Shown here piece after piece: positions 24,671 to 33,826 of a stretch of DNA of 64,000 nucleotides. A program made the position numbers and the translations under genes. The notes under the pieces are model-generated. The model worked only from the letters and a program-made list of their open reading frames with translations. It did no database searches and was not told the origin of the DNA. This DNA comes from Paraburkholderia kururiensis (lineage in GTDB: Bacteria > Pseudomonadota > Gammaproteobacteria > Burkholderiales > Burkholderiaceae): contig NZ_CP139965.1 of assembly GCF_034424375.1 (NCBI RefSeq), positions 806,001-870,000 on the forward strand. The letters are read 5' to 3'. Positions within the stretch are counted from its first letter, which is position 1, and the number at the start of each line of letters is the position of its first letter.

Positions 24671-26266
24671 TCAGTGCCCACCCGCCCCGCCGGCGGCCTT
24701 CACCGGCGAGAAGAAGAACGACAACGGCAGGCACAGCAGGCAGAACACAGCCAGCATGGCGAACACGTCGAGATACGCGAGGATCGTGGCCTGCGAAACG
24801 AACGTCTCGTAGAGGCGGCCCGTGGCCGTTTGCAGCGCCTGCGCGGGCGGCTGGCCCGTGAGGTCCGAGATGGTGTGCGCCGCGCGTTGCAACGCGTCCT
24901 GGTAGTTTTGCGAGAACGGCGAGAGATGTTCCGATAGATGCGCCATGCGCGCCTGCGCCCGCTCGCGGATCATCGCCGTGGAAAGCGATATGCCGATGGA
25001 CCCCGCCACGTTGCGGAACATGGTGAGCAGCGCGGAGGCGTCGTTGTTGAGTTCGCGCGGCACCGTCTGATACGCGAGCGTCGTGATGGGCACGAACAGA
25101 AAGCCGATGGCAATGGACTGCGCGCTGCGCATCTTCACGAGCGTGGCGTAGTCCACGTTGGGCACAAGCATGTGCGAGTACGCAAGCGCCACGGTCAGCA
25201 GCAGAAAGCCCGTGGCGATGAGCCAGCGCGTCTGGATGTGCGGCATGAGCCGGCTGATGATGGGAATTTCCATCGTGATGAGCAACGCGCCCGGCGAGAG
25301 CACGAGGCCTGCGAGCGTGGCTGTGTAACCCAGCTGCTGCTGCGCGAGTTGCGGCACCAGCACGGCGCTGCCGTAGAGCACCATCGCGAAGGCCGCAATC
25401 GTCGCGCAGCCCAGCGCGAAATTGCGGTCGCGCAGGCACGCCAGGTTCACCACCGGTTTTTTCGTGTACAGGAGCCACGCCACCGCGCCCGCCATGCCGG
25501 CCACCGCCAGCGCCGTGAAGATGCGAATGAACGGCGAGCTGAACCAGTCGTCGTCTTCGCCGCGGTCCAGCATGACCTGAAGACAGCCCAGACCTATCGC
25601 AATGAGCCCGATGCCGATGTAGTCGATGCTGAGCCGGCCGCTTGCGCGCCGCTCCCACGGCGGATCTTCCACGAGTTGCATGACGCCGAGCGTCGTGAGA
25701 ATGCCCACCGGCACGTTGAGCAGAAACACCCAGCGCCACGAGAAGTTGTCCGTAATCCAGCCGCCCAGCGTCGGCCCCAGCACGGGCGCGACGACGATGG
25801 CCACCGCCGAGATCGAGAACGCCCGCCCGCGTTTTTCCGGGGGAAACGTGTCGAGAATGATGGACTGCTGGTTCGGTTGCAGCCCGCCGCCGAAGAAGCC
25901 CTGCAAGACGCGAAAGACGATCAGCTGACCCAGGTTCGTCGCGATGCCGCACAGGAACGAGCACACCGTGAAGGCCGCAATGCAGATCAGGAAGTAGCGC
26001 TTGCGGCCCAGCAGCCGCGCAAAGAACGCCGAGATGGGCAGCACGATGCCGTTGGCGACGAGGTACGAGGTGAGCGTCCACGTGGCCTCGTCGTAGCTTG
26101 CCGACATCGTGCCCGCAATGTGGGGCAGCGCGACGTTCACGATGGTCGTGTCCAGCACCTCCATGAACGCCGCAAGCGTGACGACGATGGCGATCACCCA
26201 CGGGTTCGCAGCGGGTCGCCATGCGTCGTGGCCCTGGTTTTGTCCAGGGTTGTGCTCGTCACTCAT
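24671..26266 (-). CDS. EmrB/DHA2-type MFS multidrug exporter
   Basis: Fourteen-helix proton-driven exporter of 531 residues. The first helix motif is AAFMEVLDTTIVNVALP, followed by motif A-like ARLLGRKRYFLIC, and the antiporter motif C VAPVLGPTLGGWITDNFSWRW. These are standard for the DHA2 (EmrB/QacA) family. In tripartite systems it pairs with an EmrA-type adaptor and an outer membrane factor. The outer membrane factor is the next gene, while the probable adaptor is 6 kb upstream at 32.3-33.6 kb on the same strand. The ribosome site is weak (AGAGCGG). Substrate unknown. Confidence 0.92.
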   Translation of the reverse strand: MSDEHNPGQNQGHDAWRPAANPWVIAIVVTLAAFMEVLDTTIVNVALPHIAGTMSASYDEATWTLTSYLVANGIVLPISAFFARLLGRKRYFLICIAAFTVCSFLCGIATNLGQLIVFRVLQGFFGGGLQPNQQSIILDTFPPEKRGRAFSISAVAIVVAPVLGPTLGGWITDNFSWRWVFLLNVPVGILTTLGVMQLVEDPPWERRASGRLSIDYIGIGLIAIGLGCLQVMLDRGEDDDWFSSPFIRIFTALAVAGMAGAVAWLLYTKKPVVNLACLRDRNFALGCATIAAFAMVLYGSAVLVPQLAQQQLGYTATLAGLVLSPGALLITMEIPIISRLMPHIQTRWLIATGFLLLTVALAYSHMLVPNVDYATLVKMRSAQSIAIGFLFVPITTLAYQTVPRELNNDASALLTMFRNVAGSIGISLSTAMIRERAQARMAHLSEHLSPFSQNYQDALQRAAHTISDLTGQPPAQALQTATGRLYETFVSQATILAYLDVFAMLAVFCLLCLPLSFFFSPVKAAGGAGGH

Positions 26267-26298
26267 CCGCTCTAACTAGCGCGAGATCGCAAGCCGCC

Positions 26299-26508
26299 TC
26301 AATGCGACTGGCCCGATCCGCCGCCGCGCTCGCCTTCGGACGGGCGGACTTCGGCGAGATCGTCCTCGCGCACTTCGGCTTCGCGGACAGTGGTGCCTTC
26401 GTCGTCCGTTTCCGATACGTCGGTGGTGAACGTGCCGGTGCCGGTTTGCTTGTCGGTCTCGGGCTGCAGCGGTGCGTTTTCGTCAGCTTTCGATTGGCGA
26501 TTGGCCAT
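26299..26508 (-). CDS. small acidic hydrophilic protein
   Basis: A 69-residue protein rich in Glu, Asp, Thr and Gly, with no hydrophobic stretch, predicted to be disordered. AAGGAGAG lies seven bases before its ATG, good evidence that it is translated. No family is recognised. It is one of six short hydrophilic genes spread through 26-37 kb. It sits 32 bases upstream of the MFS gene, so they could share a transcript. Confidence 0.65.
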   Translation of the reverse strand: MANRQSKADENAPLQPETDKQTGTGTFTTDVSETDDEGTTVREAEVREDDLAEVRPSEGERGGGSGQSH

Positions 26509-26558
26509 GACAGCTCTCCTTCAAATGAACGGGTCTACGAATGAAGCCCGACGTTGCA

Positions 26559-27383
26559 TCAGCAAGCCGCGCGCCCGGCTTCGTCGCGTTGCGTGGTTGC
26601 CCGCTGCGGGCTTGCCGCGACGCGCGCCACGAGCGGCAAGTGGTCCGACGCGATGCGCGCCAGAGGACTGGCGTGCGCCCGCACGTCGATGAGCCGCTCG
26701 CCCGGGTGCATCCAGATGCGGTCCAGCGCGAACACGGGCCAACGCGCCGGAAACGTGCGCGGCGCGGGCGCCGCGCGGAAGTGCTCCACCAGCATGCGGA
26801 GCGCGCGGCCCCACACGAACCACTCGTTGATGTCGCCGAGCAGGATGACGGGCAGGTCGGGGCGGTCGAATGCGGAGAGCAGCCGGTGGATCTGCGCGCG
26901 CCGCTCGCGCGCGGAGAGGCCCAGATGCGTGGCCACCACGCGAAACGTTTCGCCGCGATGGTGCAGGTCCACATCGAGCGCGCCGCGCGGCTCGCGCTGA
27001 CCGAACGAGAGGTCCAGCGTGCGCGCCGCGCGCACAGGCAGCCGCGAAAGCACGGCGTTACCGAAGCGGCGTCGCGGCGTGTCGAGCGTCGGACCCTCCA
27101 CTGCGTGCAGGCCCGTGGCGGCGCGCAAGACGTCGAGCGCGTTCGGCGTGCGGGCGTCGCCGAGCGGCACCTCCTGCAGCGCGACGATGTCCGCGTCCAG
27201 TTCGCCCACGACCGCTGCGATGCGTTCCGCCGACTGCACGCGGTCCGCGCCGGTCGCGCCGTGGATGTTCCAGGTGGCGATGCGCAGTTCGGCAGCGCGT
27301 GCGTGGTTGTCGTTGCCGGCGAGCGAGGCCGGGTCGTCGCGCTTGGGGGCACTGAGTGGAGTGAATTCGGTGCCGGTTTTCAT
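26559..27383 (-). CDS. endonuclease/exonuclease/phosphatase family protein
   Basis: A 274-residue EEP-superfamily metal-dependent hydrolase. Visible motifs are LRIATWNIHGATGADR at the start, VALQEVPLG (metal-binding Glu), VVATHLGLSARERRAQ, ILLGDINEWF (catalytic Asp and Asn) and the terminal SDHLPLVARV (Asp-His pair). The substrate could be DNA, a phosphoinositide-like lipid or another phosphodiester; it cannot be told from sequence. Its ATG overlaps the stop of the phospholipase D-like gene upstream (ATGA). This two-gene EEP plus PLD-VTT arrangement recurs in proteobacteria, to my knowledge, which suggests a lipid-related role. Confidence 0.87.
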   Translation of the reverse strand: MKTGTEFTPLSAPKRDDPASLAGNDNHARAAELRIATWNIHGATGADRVQSAERIAAVVGELDADIVALQEVPLGDARTPNALDVLRAATGLHAVEGPTLDTPRRRFGNAVLSRLPVRAARTLDLSFGQREPRGALDVDLHHRGETFRVVATHLGLSARERRAQIHRLLSAFDRPDLPVILLGDINEWFVWGRALRMLVEHFRAAPAPRTFPARWPVFALDRIWMHPGERLIDVRAHASPLARIASDHLPLVARVAASPQRATTQRDEAGRAAC

Positions 27384-29572
27384 CGACCCCTCGCGAAGAA
27401 GCGTTGCAGCGCGAACGAAAGCGCCACCAGCACCACGCCGATGGCCGCGAGCAGGCCAATCGACGCCGCGCTCGGATGCCGCACGGCCGCCACCAGTTGA
27501 TGCGCGAACGACGCCGCGAGCACGATGCCCGGCCCCATGCCGAGCGCGGTGCCCAGCAGAAAATCGCGCAGGCCGATGTGCGAGGCGCCGGCCGCGAGGT
27601 TGACCAGCGTGAACGGTGCAAGCGGCAACACGCGCAGGACGACCACCGCGACCAGCCCCTGGCGCCCCAGCCGCTCCGAGAGCCGGTTCAGCCGCGCGCC
27701 CGCGAGCCGCCGCACGGCATCGCGCCCGAGCCACACGCCTGCGCCGTAGGTGACGAGCGCGGCGATGAGCGTGCCCGTCAACGCATAGGCACTGCCGGCG
27801 CCGGGACCGAATACGAAGCCCGCCAGCGCAATGAGCAGCGTGATGGGCACCGACACGATGGCCGCCAACGCATACGCGCCCACGATCAGCACGGGACCGA
27901 AGCGCGAGTGTCCGATGGCCGTGGCTGTCTGCGTGAGCGCGGTGAAGTTCAGGTCATGGCGCAGCGACGTGAAGTGCCACAACAGCGCGAGCGCCACGAC
28001 CGCGAGCGCGAGGCCGCCGAGAATCAACAGGCGCGCGGAGAGCGAACGGCTCTCGCCGCCGGGCACGAACTCGCGTACGAGTTCGTCGGGCGACACGGGT
28101 TTTTCAGGGTCGATGAGCGCTTCTTCGGGCACGAGGCGATCGATCTCGGGCTCCACTTCGGGATCGAGCGGCACGAGCGCGCGGCCTTCGTGGCGCAGCG
28201 CTTCGATTACCGCGTGCAGCCGCCCGTGCGTCTGAAAGGCGCGTTCGACATCGGCCACGGCTACATCGAGGTGTTCCGCGAGCAGCCGGTTGCGCACCTG
28301 CGCGATGGCGGCGCGAATGCGCGGGTCGCCGCGCGCTTCGAGCGCGATGTTGCATTCGGTGTCGAGCACCATGGACCGGTTGTTGAGATTCGCGCTGCCG
28401 ACGAAGAGCAGTTCGTCGTCCACGATCATGAGCTTGCTGTGCACGTTGACGAAGTCGTTGCCGAGGCCGTCGACGTGCGGGTAGTAGAGGCGCAGGCGGC
28501 CGTGGTCGTCGGCGCGCTTCACCATGCGGTAGAGCCGCGCGCGCAGCACGCCCATCGTCATGGTCTGAAGCCAGCCGGTTTGCGCACGCGGCGCGACGAC
28601 GGCGACGTCCGGCCCTTCGGGCTGCGTGAGCCGCGCGACCAGCGACGTGCCCACGGGGCTCGCCGTGAAGTACTGGTTCTCGATGTAGATGTTCTCGCGC
28701 GCCGCCGCGATGGCCGCGAGATAGAGCGCGCGAATGTCCTGCACCGGCGCGCGGCCGCCGAAGGCGGGCTCCGTGAGCGCGATGCCGATGTCCACGGCTT
28801 CGAAGTCGGCGGGCTCGAAGGGCGGCCAGGCGTCGGACGACGCATCGTGCGGTGGCGGCGGCGCGTGCGTCGGATCGTGCCTCGTGTGCTGCACGTCTTG
28901 CGCCGCCGCGCGTGCCCGAGCCTTGCCGAAGGCGCGCAGCCAGCGCTCGCGCACGAGTTCGGCGATGGCCTCTGCCGCTTCGCCGTCGAACATCGTGTGG
29001 ACGTCGTGAAAGGGCGCGTAGGGCTGCGCGCGTGCTTTACGCACGTTATGGACGTTGCGGCGCAGCGGCTCGTCCGGCGCGTGGGCGGGCGTGTCCCAGC
29101 GCGAACGCGTGAGGTCGATGCCGCCCACGAACGCGAGCCGGTCGTCCACCACGACGATCTTCTGATGATGCGAGGCGCCCACGGGATGCTGCCCGTCCAG
29201 CCGGAAGCGCACGCGCGCATGCGTTCGCCAGCCGAGCCGGTACGACGGCAGCCATTCGCGCTCCAGCGCGTAAAGCATCGCGAAGTCCCAGGCCAGCACG
29301 TGGATGCGCACGTGCGGGTTGCGTTCCGCGACCGCGCAGAGGAAATCGGCGAGCGGCGCGGGCAGACCATCGGGCGGCTGCTCGTGCCCTTTGCAGGGCA
29401 CGAGTTGCAACCGGCTATCGATGTCCCAACCGACGATGAAGACGCTGTGCTCGGCGCGCGCGATGGCGTGCCGCACGGCGGCGAAGTACGCGGCGGCGTC
29501 TACGAGCACGCGCAGACGGTTTGCGCGCCGGATGCAACGGCATGTCGTGCCGGGCTGCAACAACGAGGGCAT
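27380..29572 (-). CDS. phospholipase D-like protein fused to a VTT (DedA/SNARE-associated) membrane domain
   Basis: A 730-residue fusion. The N-terminal half is a phospholipase D superfamily enzyme with two HKD motifs: HHQKIVVVDDRLAFVGGIDL, and a second with HSKLMIVDDELLFVGSANL. Residues about 530 onward hold five or six membrane helices of the VTT/DedA family (GAYALAAIVSVPITLLIALA, FVFGPGAGSAYALTG, VVVLRVLPLAPFTLVNLAAG). The expected activity is phosphodiester transfer or hydrolysis on a membrane lipid, cardiolipin synthase-like. GGAG six bases before the ATG supports the start. It is the first gene of a pair with the EEP hydrolase. Confidence 0.9.
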   Translation of the reverse strand: MPSLLQPGTTCRCIRRANRLRVLVDAAAYFAAVRHAIARAEHSVFIVGWDIDSRLQLVPCKGHEQPPDGLPAPLADFLCAVAERNPHVRIHVLAWDFAMLYALEREWLPSYRLGWRTHARVRFRLDGQHPVGASHHQKIVVVDDRLAFVGGIDLTRSRWDTPAHAPDEPLRRNVHNVRKARAQPYAPFHDVHTMFDGEAAEAIAELVRERWLRAFGKARARAAAQDVQHTRHDPTHAPPPPHDASSDAWPPFEPADFEAVDIGIALTEPAFGGRAPVQDIRALYLAAIAAARENIYIENQYFTASPVGTSLVARLTQPEGPDVAVVAPRAQTGWLQTMTMGVLRARLYRMVKRADDHGRLRLYYPHVDGLGNDFVNVHSKLMIVDDELLFVGSANLNNRSMVLDTECNIALEARGDPRIRAAIAQVRNRLLAEHLDVAVADVERAFQTHGRLHAVIEALRHEGRALVPLDPEVEPEIDRLVPEEALIDPEKPVSPDELVREFVPGGESRSLSARLLILGGLALAVVALALLWHFTSLRHDLNFTALTQTATAIGHSRFGPVLIVGAYALAAIVSVPITLLIALAGFVFGPGAGSAYALTGTLIAALVTYGAGVWLGRDAVRRLAGARLNRLSERLGRQGLVAVVVLRVLPLAPFTLVNLAAGASHIGLRDFLLGTALGMGPGIVLAASFAHQLVAAVRHPSAASIGLLAAIGVVLVALSFALQRFFARGR

Positions 29573-29756
29573 GAGGGCTCCAGGTGTTCCGTCGATTTGT
29601 TCCGGTGAAGCGTTCCGATGAAGTGCTCCAATAGGGGCGCGTTGCAAGGGGCGTTCCTCGTGCGCAGCGCGGGTCGGGGTGGGCACGCGCTGTGCGACGG
29701 AGGGGCGTGAAAGCACAACGACGCGCAACTGAAGCGCAACCCAGGCGGAGGTGCGT

Positions 29757-30386
29757 TTGAACACGACTGCAGCGGTCGCGAATGCCGAACACCTGCGGCC
29801 TACGCAAGGCGCGCTCGGGCTCGAATACGCGCGCGCGAAATGCGCCGCGACGCTCGCCGTGCCGCCCGAAGCGCGCATACGCTTCATGCGCGAGCGGGCG
29901 TTGCGCGTGGTGCGCGGCCCGGCGGGGCTGCTCCATGTGATCGACCATCACCACTGGGCGCGCGCCTGGTGCGAAATGGGCATCGAGGAATTGCCCGTGG
30001 AGATTGCCGAGGACTTCAGTGCGTGCACGCCGGCCGCATTCGCGGCGCAGATGAACGCGCGCGGCTGGCTGCATCCGTTCGGTCCGGACGGCCAGCCCAT
30101 TGCGCCGCAGGCGTTGCCCGAATCCATCATGGCCATGCCGGACGACCCGTACCAAAGCATTGCGGCGTTCGTGCGCGTGGCAGGCGTTTATCGCGACCCG
30201 CCGCAATTCAACGCCAAGTTTGCGTGGGCCGATTTTTTTCGTTCCCGCGTGAAGGGCGATTTCAGCACGATCGCGGGGTTCGCGATGGCGCTGGCGCAGG
30301 CGCTGAAGGCGTCGCGGGACGAGCAGGCGCGGGGCTTGCCGGGGTATGACCCGGGCGTGCATTCGGCACAGCATGTGGGGCTATGA
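29757..30386 (+). CDS. ParB-like nuclease domain (ParBc_2) protein
   Basis: A 209-residue cytosolic protein with the pattern of the putative ParB-like nuclease family. After a PPEARIRFMRERALRVVRGPAG strand comes the LLHVIDHHHWARAW block, which matches the family's His-rich motif, followed by MNARGWLHPFGPDG and DDPYQSIAAFVRVAG. Its role is unknown. No ATG fits; GGAGG ends five bases before a TTG at 29757, which I chose. A GTG at 29751 overlaps the ribosome site. It is divergent from the PLD-VTT gene. Confidence 0.75.
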   Translation: MNTTAAVANAEHLRPTQGALGLEYARAKCAATLAVPPEARIRFMRERALRVVRGPAGLLHVIDHHHWARAWCEMGIEELPVEIAEDFSACTPAAFAAQMNARGWLHPFGPDGQPIAPQALPESIMAMPDDPYQSIAAFVRVAGVYRDPPQFNAKFAWADFFRSRVKGDFSTIAGFAMALAQALKASRDEQARGLPGYDPGVHSAQHVGL

Positions 30387-30489
30387 AGCGCGCACAACAA
30401 CCGCGCGGGAAGTACTGCGGAACGCGCCTTGCTAAGGGCAGCAGCGTGACACAACGCTCGCCGCCCATGGGGGCCGCAAGGAGATTCGC

Positions 30490-31011
30490 TTGACCACGCC
30501 ATCCTCTCTGGTTTCCGCTGCTGCACGTGAATCGGCCCACGCCGTGGAGCGCGAACTCGCGCGACGCGCCATCGAACTGGCCCTGCCCGCCGTGCGCGCC
30601 GCGATAGCCGACCGTGAAATATGCGGTGCCGGTTTTCTGCACATCGTGGTGATGTCGCCCACACTCGACCCTCGCGATCAGCCGTTCGAAGAGGCTATCG
30701 TCGGCGAGCATTCGGAGGGCGACGTGTCGGCGTGGGACGCCGACTACCGTGCCTTCGCGCTCGACAAGGCGCGGTTGTCGTGGCGCACCGGCATGGGTTC
30801 GCACGAGTTGCAGACGCTGCGCCCGCATCTGCTCGTGAGCGGCGACACCGCGCTGTGGGGCAGTGCCGCGATAGACGGCATCGTCGTTGCCGTGAGCGGC
30901 GCACATCCCTGGTATGACGAAGCATTTGCCGCAATGGTGGCGGTGGCGTATCGCGCGCTCGCCAAGGCGCGGGCGGCGCGGCGCGACCCCGAATCCACGA
31001 CGGTCGCCTGA
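30490..31011 (+). CDS. HbpS/GlcG-like (DUF336) protein
   Basis: A 173-residue protein. The segment LARRAIELALPAVRAAIADREI, the DKARLSWRTGMGS motif and the C-terminal GDTALWGSAAIDGIVVAVSG with AHPWYDEAFAAMVAVAYRAL recall the GlcG/HbpS family, often annotated as heme-binding or heme-degrading. The match is by pattern, so the function is tentative. It starts at TTG 30490, with AAGGAG six bases before it. It lies 100 bases after the ParB-like gene and may be co-transcribed with it. Confidence 0.65.
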   Translation: MTTPSSLVSAAARESAHAVERELARRAIELALPAVRAAIADREICGAGFLHIVVMSPTLDPRDQPFEEAIVGEHSEGDVSAWDADYRAFALDKARLSWRTGMGSHELQTLRPHLLVSGDTALWGSAAIDGIVVAVSGAHPWYDEAFAAMVAVAYRALAKARAARRDPESTTVA

Positions 31012-31116
31012 GCGGACTTTCTTTTCTTCCGCTTTTCTCCGCATTTTTTCAGTCACCGCGCGGCGTTCGTCCGTGCGCTTTGACTTCCCTTCAATCCCTA
31101 CATGATGGAGTTCGAG

Positions 31117-31893
31117 ATGGCACAAACGCGTTCCAATCCGCCTTCGTGGCACGATCTGCACGGACGCATTGCACTGGTGACGGGCGGCGGCAGCGGCCTC
31201 GGCGCACAGATCTGCATGAGCCTCGCGCGCGAGGGCGTGCACGTGATTGCGGCGGACCTGAAACTGGAAGGCGCTGAGCGCACCGCCGCCGCCATCGCGG
31301 AGCGCAGCGCGGGCGGCAAAGACGAAGCGGGCCGCTGCGAAGCGATTGCACTCGACGTGACGGACAGCAATGCGGTAGCCGAAGCGATCGGCCGCATCGT
31401 GCAGAAGCATGGCCGCCTCGACGTGGTGGTGAACAACGCCGCAGTGGACGTGACCGAGCCCATCGACGTGCTGACCGTGGCCGAGTGGCAGCGCGTGCTG
31501 CAGACGAATCTCACGGGCCCGTTCGTGGTGTCGCGTCACGCGGTCATGCACATGAAGACCGCGGGCGGCGGCCACATCGTGAACATTGCATCGACGGCGT
31601 CGAAGCGCGCATGGCCGAATGCCGCCGCGTACCACGCGAGCAAGTGGGGCCTGCTCGGGCTCTCGCACAGCCTGCATGCGGAACTGCGGCCGTTCGGCAT
31701 CAAGGTGTCGGCCGTGGTGGCGGGCGGCATGCGTACGCCGTTCCTGCTGGACCGCTTTCCGGGCATCGATACCTCGACGTTGCAGGACCCGGCGAACGTG
31801 GCGGAATCGGTCCTCTTCGTGCTGCGGCAGCCACCGGAGACGGTGATTCCCGAGGTGATGGTGCTGCCGATGCGCGAGACGTCGTGGCCTTGA
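31117..31893 (+). CDS. short-chain dehydrogenase/reductase
   Basis: A 258-residue classical SDR that reduces or oxidises an unknown substrate with NAD(P). The cofactor motif is TGGGSGLGAQICMSL, followed by LDVVVNNAAVDVTEP, a catalytic Ser in NIASTASKRA, and YHASKWGLLGLSHS (Tyr-x3-Lys). It ends PEVMVLPMRETSWP, typical of the YdfG/3-oxoacyl-reductase-like group. GGAG lies six bases before the ATG at 31117; two earlier ATGs (31102, 31105) have no ribosome site. The upstream stretch is pyrimidine-rich. It is convergent with a small gene across a strong hairpin. Confidence 0.87.
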   Translation: MAQTRSNPPSWHDLHGRIALVTGGGSGLGAQICMSLAREGVHVIAADLKLEGAERTAAAIAERSAGGKDEAGRCEAIALDVTDSNAVAEAIGRIVQKHGRLDVVVNNAAVDVTEPIDVLTVAEWQRVLQTNLTGPFVVSRHAVMHMKTAGGGHIVNIASTASKRAWPNAAAYHASKWGLLGLSHSLHAELRPFGIKVSAVVAGGMRTPFLLDRFPGIDTSTLQDPANVAESVLFVLRQPPETVIPEVMVLPMRETSWP

Positions 31894-31939
31894 GGCGAGG
31901 CATCGCGCGCCTTCCGTGTGTTCGCGAAGGCGCGGGACG

Positions 31940-31965
31940 CGGCTGAGGCGGCCCCGCCTCAGCCG
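31940..31965. terminator. bidirectional hairpin between convergent genes
   Basis: A perfect 12-base stem (CGGCTGAGGCGG paired with CCGCCTCAGCCG, two-base loop) lies between the SDR stop and the 3' end of the small minus-strand gene, whose stop codon is inside it. There is no good U-run in either direction, so it may act with Rho. Confidence 0.55.
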
Positions 31966-32180
31966 TCTTCGCCCACTTCGGTGGGATCGGGAAGGTCGGG
32001 CAGCGGGTCCCGGCTGGGCGGCTCGGGTTCACTGCGTGGTGGCGGCTTGTTGTCGTCGCGCGGATGGGCGGCCGGTTCGCCGGCGGTATGGCTGCCGGCG
32101 TGGCCGCTGCCTGACCCCGTAGCGAACATGCCGTCGGACGGCAAGCGCGACGGTGCGGGAACGGGTTGCGTGGGTTTCAT
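31959..32180 (-). CDS. small Pro-rich hydrophilic protein
   Basis: A 73-residue protein, MKPTQPVPAPSRLPSDG at the start, rich in Pro, Asp and Gly and without a hydrophobic segment. AAGGAG lies nine bases before its ATG, so translation is likely. No known family. It belongs to the set of short disordered proteins of this region and sits directly downstream of the EmrA-like gene's end. Confidence 0.6.
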   Translation of the reverse strand: MKPTQPVPAPSRLPSDGMFATGSGSGHAGSHTAGEPAAHPRDDNKPPPRSEPEPPSRDPLPDLPDPTEVGEDG

Positions 32181-32269
32181 CTGAAGCGCTCCTTGTCCGG
32201 CGCCTGGAAGGACCGGGATGACGGTTCCAGGACAGATACCGGCGCGCATGGCGCGTGCCCGCCCGGCGT

Positions 32270-33556
32270 TCAACGCTTGCCGTTCGACTCCTTCAGATAA
32301 ACCGTCGGCGTGACAGAAAGCCCCAGCGGCAGGGTGTGACCGGGCGGCACGCCGCTGTCGATCACGATCTTCACCGGTACGCGTTGCACGATCTTCACGA
32401 AGTTGCCGGTCGCGTTTTCCGCGGGAAAGGCCGAGAAACGCGAGCCGCTGCCCAACTGCACGCTATCCACATGCCCGTGCAACTCGAGTTGCGGATAGGC
32501 ATCCACGCCAATCTTCACGCTGTCGCCGGGGCGCATGCGGTCCAGCTGCGATTCCTTGAAGTTCGCCGTGATCCAGACGAGGGGGGTGACGAGCGAGAAC
32601 ATCGTCGTGCCCGCTTGCAGGAAGGTGCCGTACTGCACGTTGCGGCGCGTGACCCAGCCGTCCGATGGCGCGCGCACCTGGCACCACGCCAGGTTGAGCT
32701 TCGCCTGGTCGAGTTGTGCCTGCGCCTGACGCACCTGCTGCAAGCGCTCTTCCACCGCTGCGGCGGCCTGGCGGATCTGTTGCGGCACGAGCTTCGCCGT
32801 CTGCAATTGCGCGCGTGCCTCTGCAACGTTGGCGTCGGCGGTTTGACGCTGCGCGTCGGCCACATCGATGTTCTGTTGCGAAGTGGCACGCACGTCCACG
32901 GCATGCTGGCGCTCGTACGCGGCCTGCGCCTGCTTCAGGTTCGCCTCGGCCGACGCGATCTGCGCGCGGGCCTGGGCGTACTGCGCCGGGTACTGCACGC
33001 GCGCAATGTCGAGCTGCACCTGCGCGGCATTCAACTGCGCGCGGGCGAGACCCAGCTGCGCCTGCGCTGCGTCCACCTGGGCCTGGTAATCGCGCGGGTC
33101 GATCTGAACGAGCAGGTCGCCCTTGTGGACGTAGACGTTGTCGTTGATGGCGAGCCGCACCACGTAGCCCGACACCTTCGGGGCAATCGTGATGGCGTTG
33201 CCGTCGGTGTAGGCGTCGTCCGTGCTTTCCTGGTTGCGCGTAGCGAACCACCAGCCGAACGCGACAATGCCGAGCACCACGATCACGGCGCCGAGAATCA
33301 GCAATGGCTTGCGCGAGCGGCGGCCGGGCTTGCCTTGGGCCTGGCCTTTATTTCCTTCGCTCTGGCTGTCTCGATTGCCGTCGTTGTGGTTGCCTTCGCC
33401 GCCGCTGTTGTTCGGCTTGTTGTGCGATTCGCTGCTCGCGCCGGTGCCCGGCTCGTGGCCGCTCGCGTTGTCGTGCTCGCGCGGCGCGGCGGCGCGAGCC
33501 GAATCGCTCGCGTCGTTCGTGTCGCCGGACGGGCGCGCTTCATTGCCTCCGCTCAT
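32270..33556 (-). CDS. EmrA/HlyD-type membrane fusion protein
   Basis: Periplasmic adaptor of a tripartite efflux system, 428 residues. A disordered, charged N-terminal 80 residues precede one membrane helix (LLILGAVIVVLGIVAFGWWF). The barrel-sandwich lipoyl domain starts DDAYTDGNAITIAPKVSGYV. It is followed by a long Gln/Ala coiled-coil hairpin, the second lipoyl half VRAPSDGWVTRRNVQYGTFL, and a beta-barrel domain with WITANFKESQLDRMRPGD, all hallmarks of EmrA. It probably serves the EmrB-type exporter and NodT-type channel at 22.9-26.3 kb, which lie on the same strand but about 6 kb away. ATG 33556 has only a weak ribosome site. Confidence 0.9.
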   Translation of the reverse strand: MSGGNEARPSGDTNDASDSARAAAPREHDNASGHEPGTGASSESHNKPNNSGGEGNHNDGNRDSQSEGNKGQAQGKPGRRSRKPLLILGAVIVVLGIVAFGWWFATRNQESTDDAYTDGNAITIAPKVSGYVVRLAINDNVYVHKGDLLVQIDPRDYQAQVDAAQAQLGLARAQLNAAQVQLDIARVQYPAQYAQARAQIASAEANLKQAQAAYERQHAVDVRATSQQNIDVADAQRQTADANVAEARAQLQTAKLVPQQIRQAAAAVEERLQQVRQAQAQLDQAKLNLAWCQVRAPSDGWVTRRNVQYGTFLQAGTTMFSLVTPLVWITANFKESQLDRMRPGDSVKIGVDAYPQLELHGHVDSVQLGSGSRFSAFPAENATGNFVKIVQRVPVKIVIDSGVPPGHTLPLGLSVTPTVYLKESNGKR

Positions 33557-33610
33557 CGTGGGCGCGCCCTAAGCATGCCGATGGTGTGTCGCCATCTTCG
33601 GTCCGCCCCG

Positions 33611-33826
33611 TTACTTCGTGCCGCCGGTGCGGGGCTGGGCGGGCGCCGTGGGCGACTCCATGGGCGAGTCGTCGAGGCCGTCATCGTCGTCGGGAACGAT
33701 GCGCGTGGTGCCGCCGGTAGCGGGCGGGTCGCTTGCAGGGAACGTGTCTTCGACGGATTCGTCGATCTGCTTTTCGCTGCGGTCTTCATGCGGGTGCTCG
33801 ATCTTCTCTTTCGACTGGGCTGCCAT
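33611..33826 (-). CDS. small acidic protein with FPASDPP motif
   Basis: A 71-residue hydrophilic protein with VEDTFPASDPPATGG in the middle. A similar 'D-(S/T)-FPASDPP' motif occurs in many short uncharacterised proteins of proteobacteria, so the gene is likely conserved although its function is unknown. GGAGG lies six bases before the ATG at 33826. It is transcribed ahead of the EmrA-like gene, 54 bases away. Confidence 0.75.
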   Translation of the reverse strand: MAAQSKEKIEHPHEDRSEKQIDESVEDTFPASDPPATGGTTRIVPDDDDGLDDSPMESPTAPAQPRTGGTK

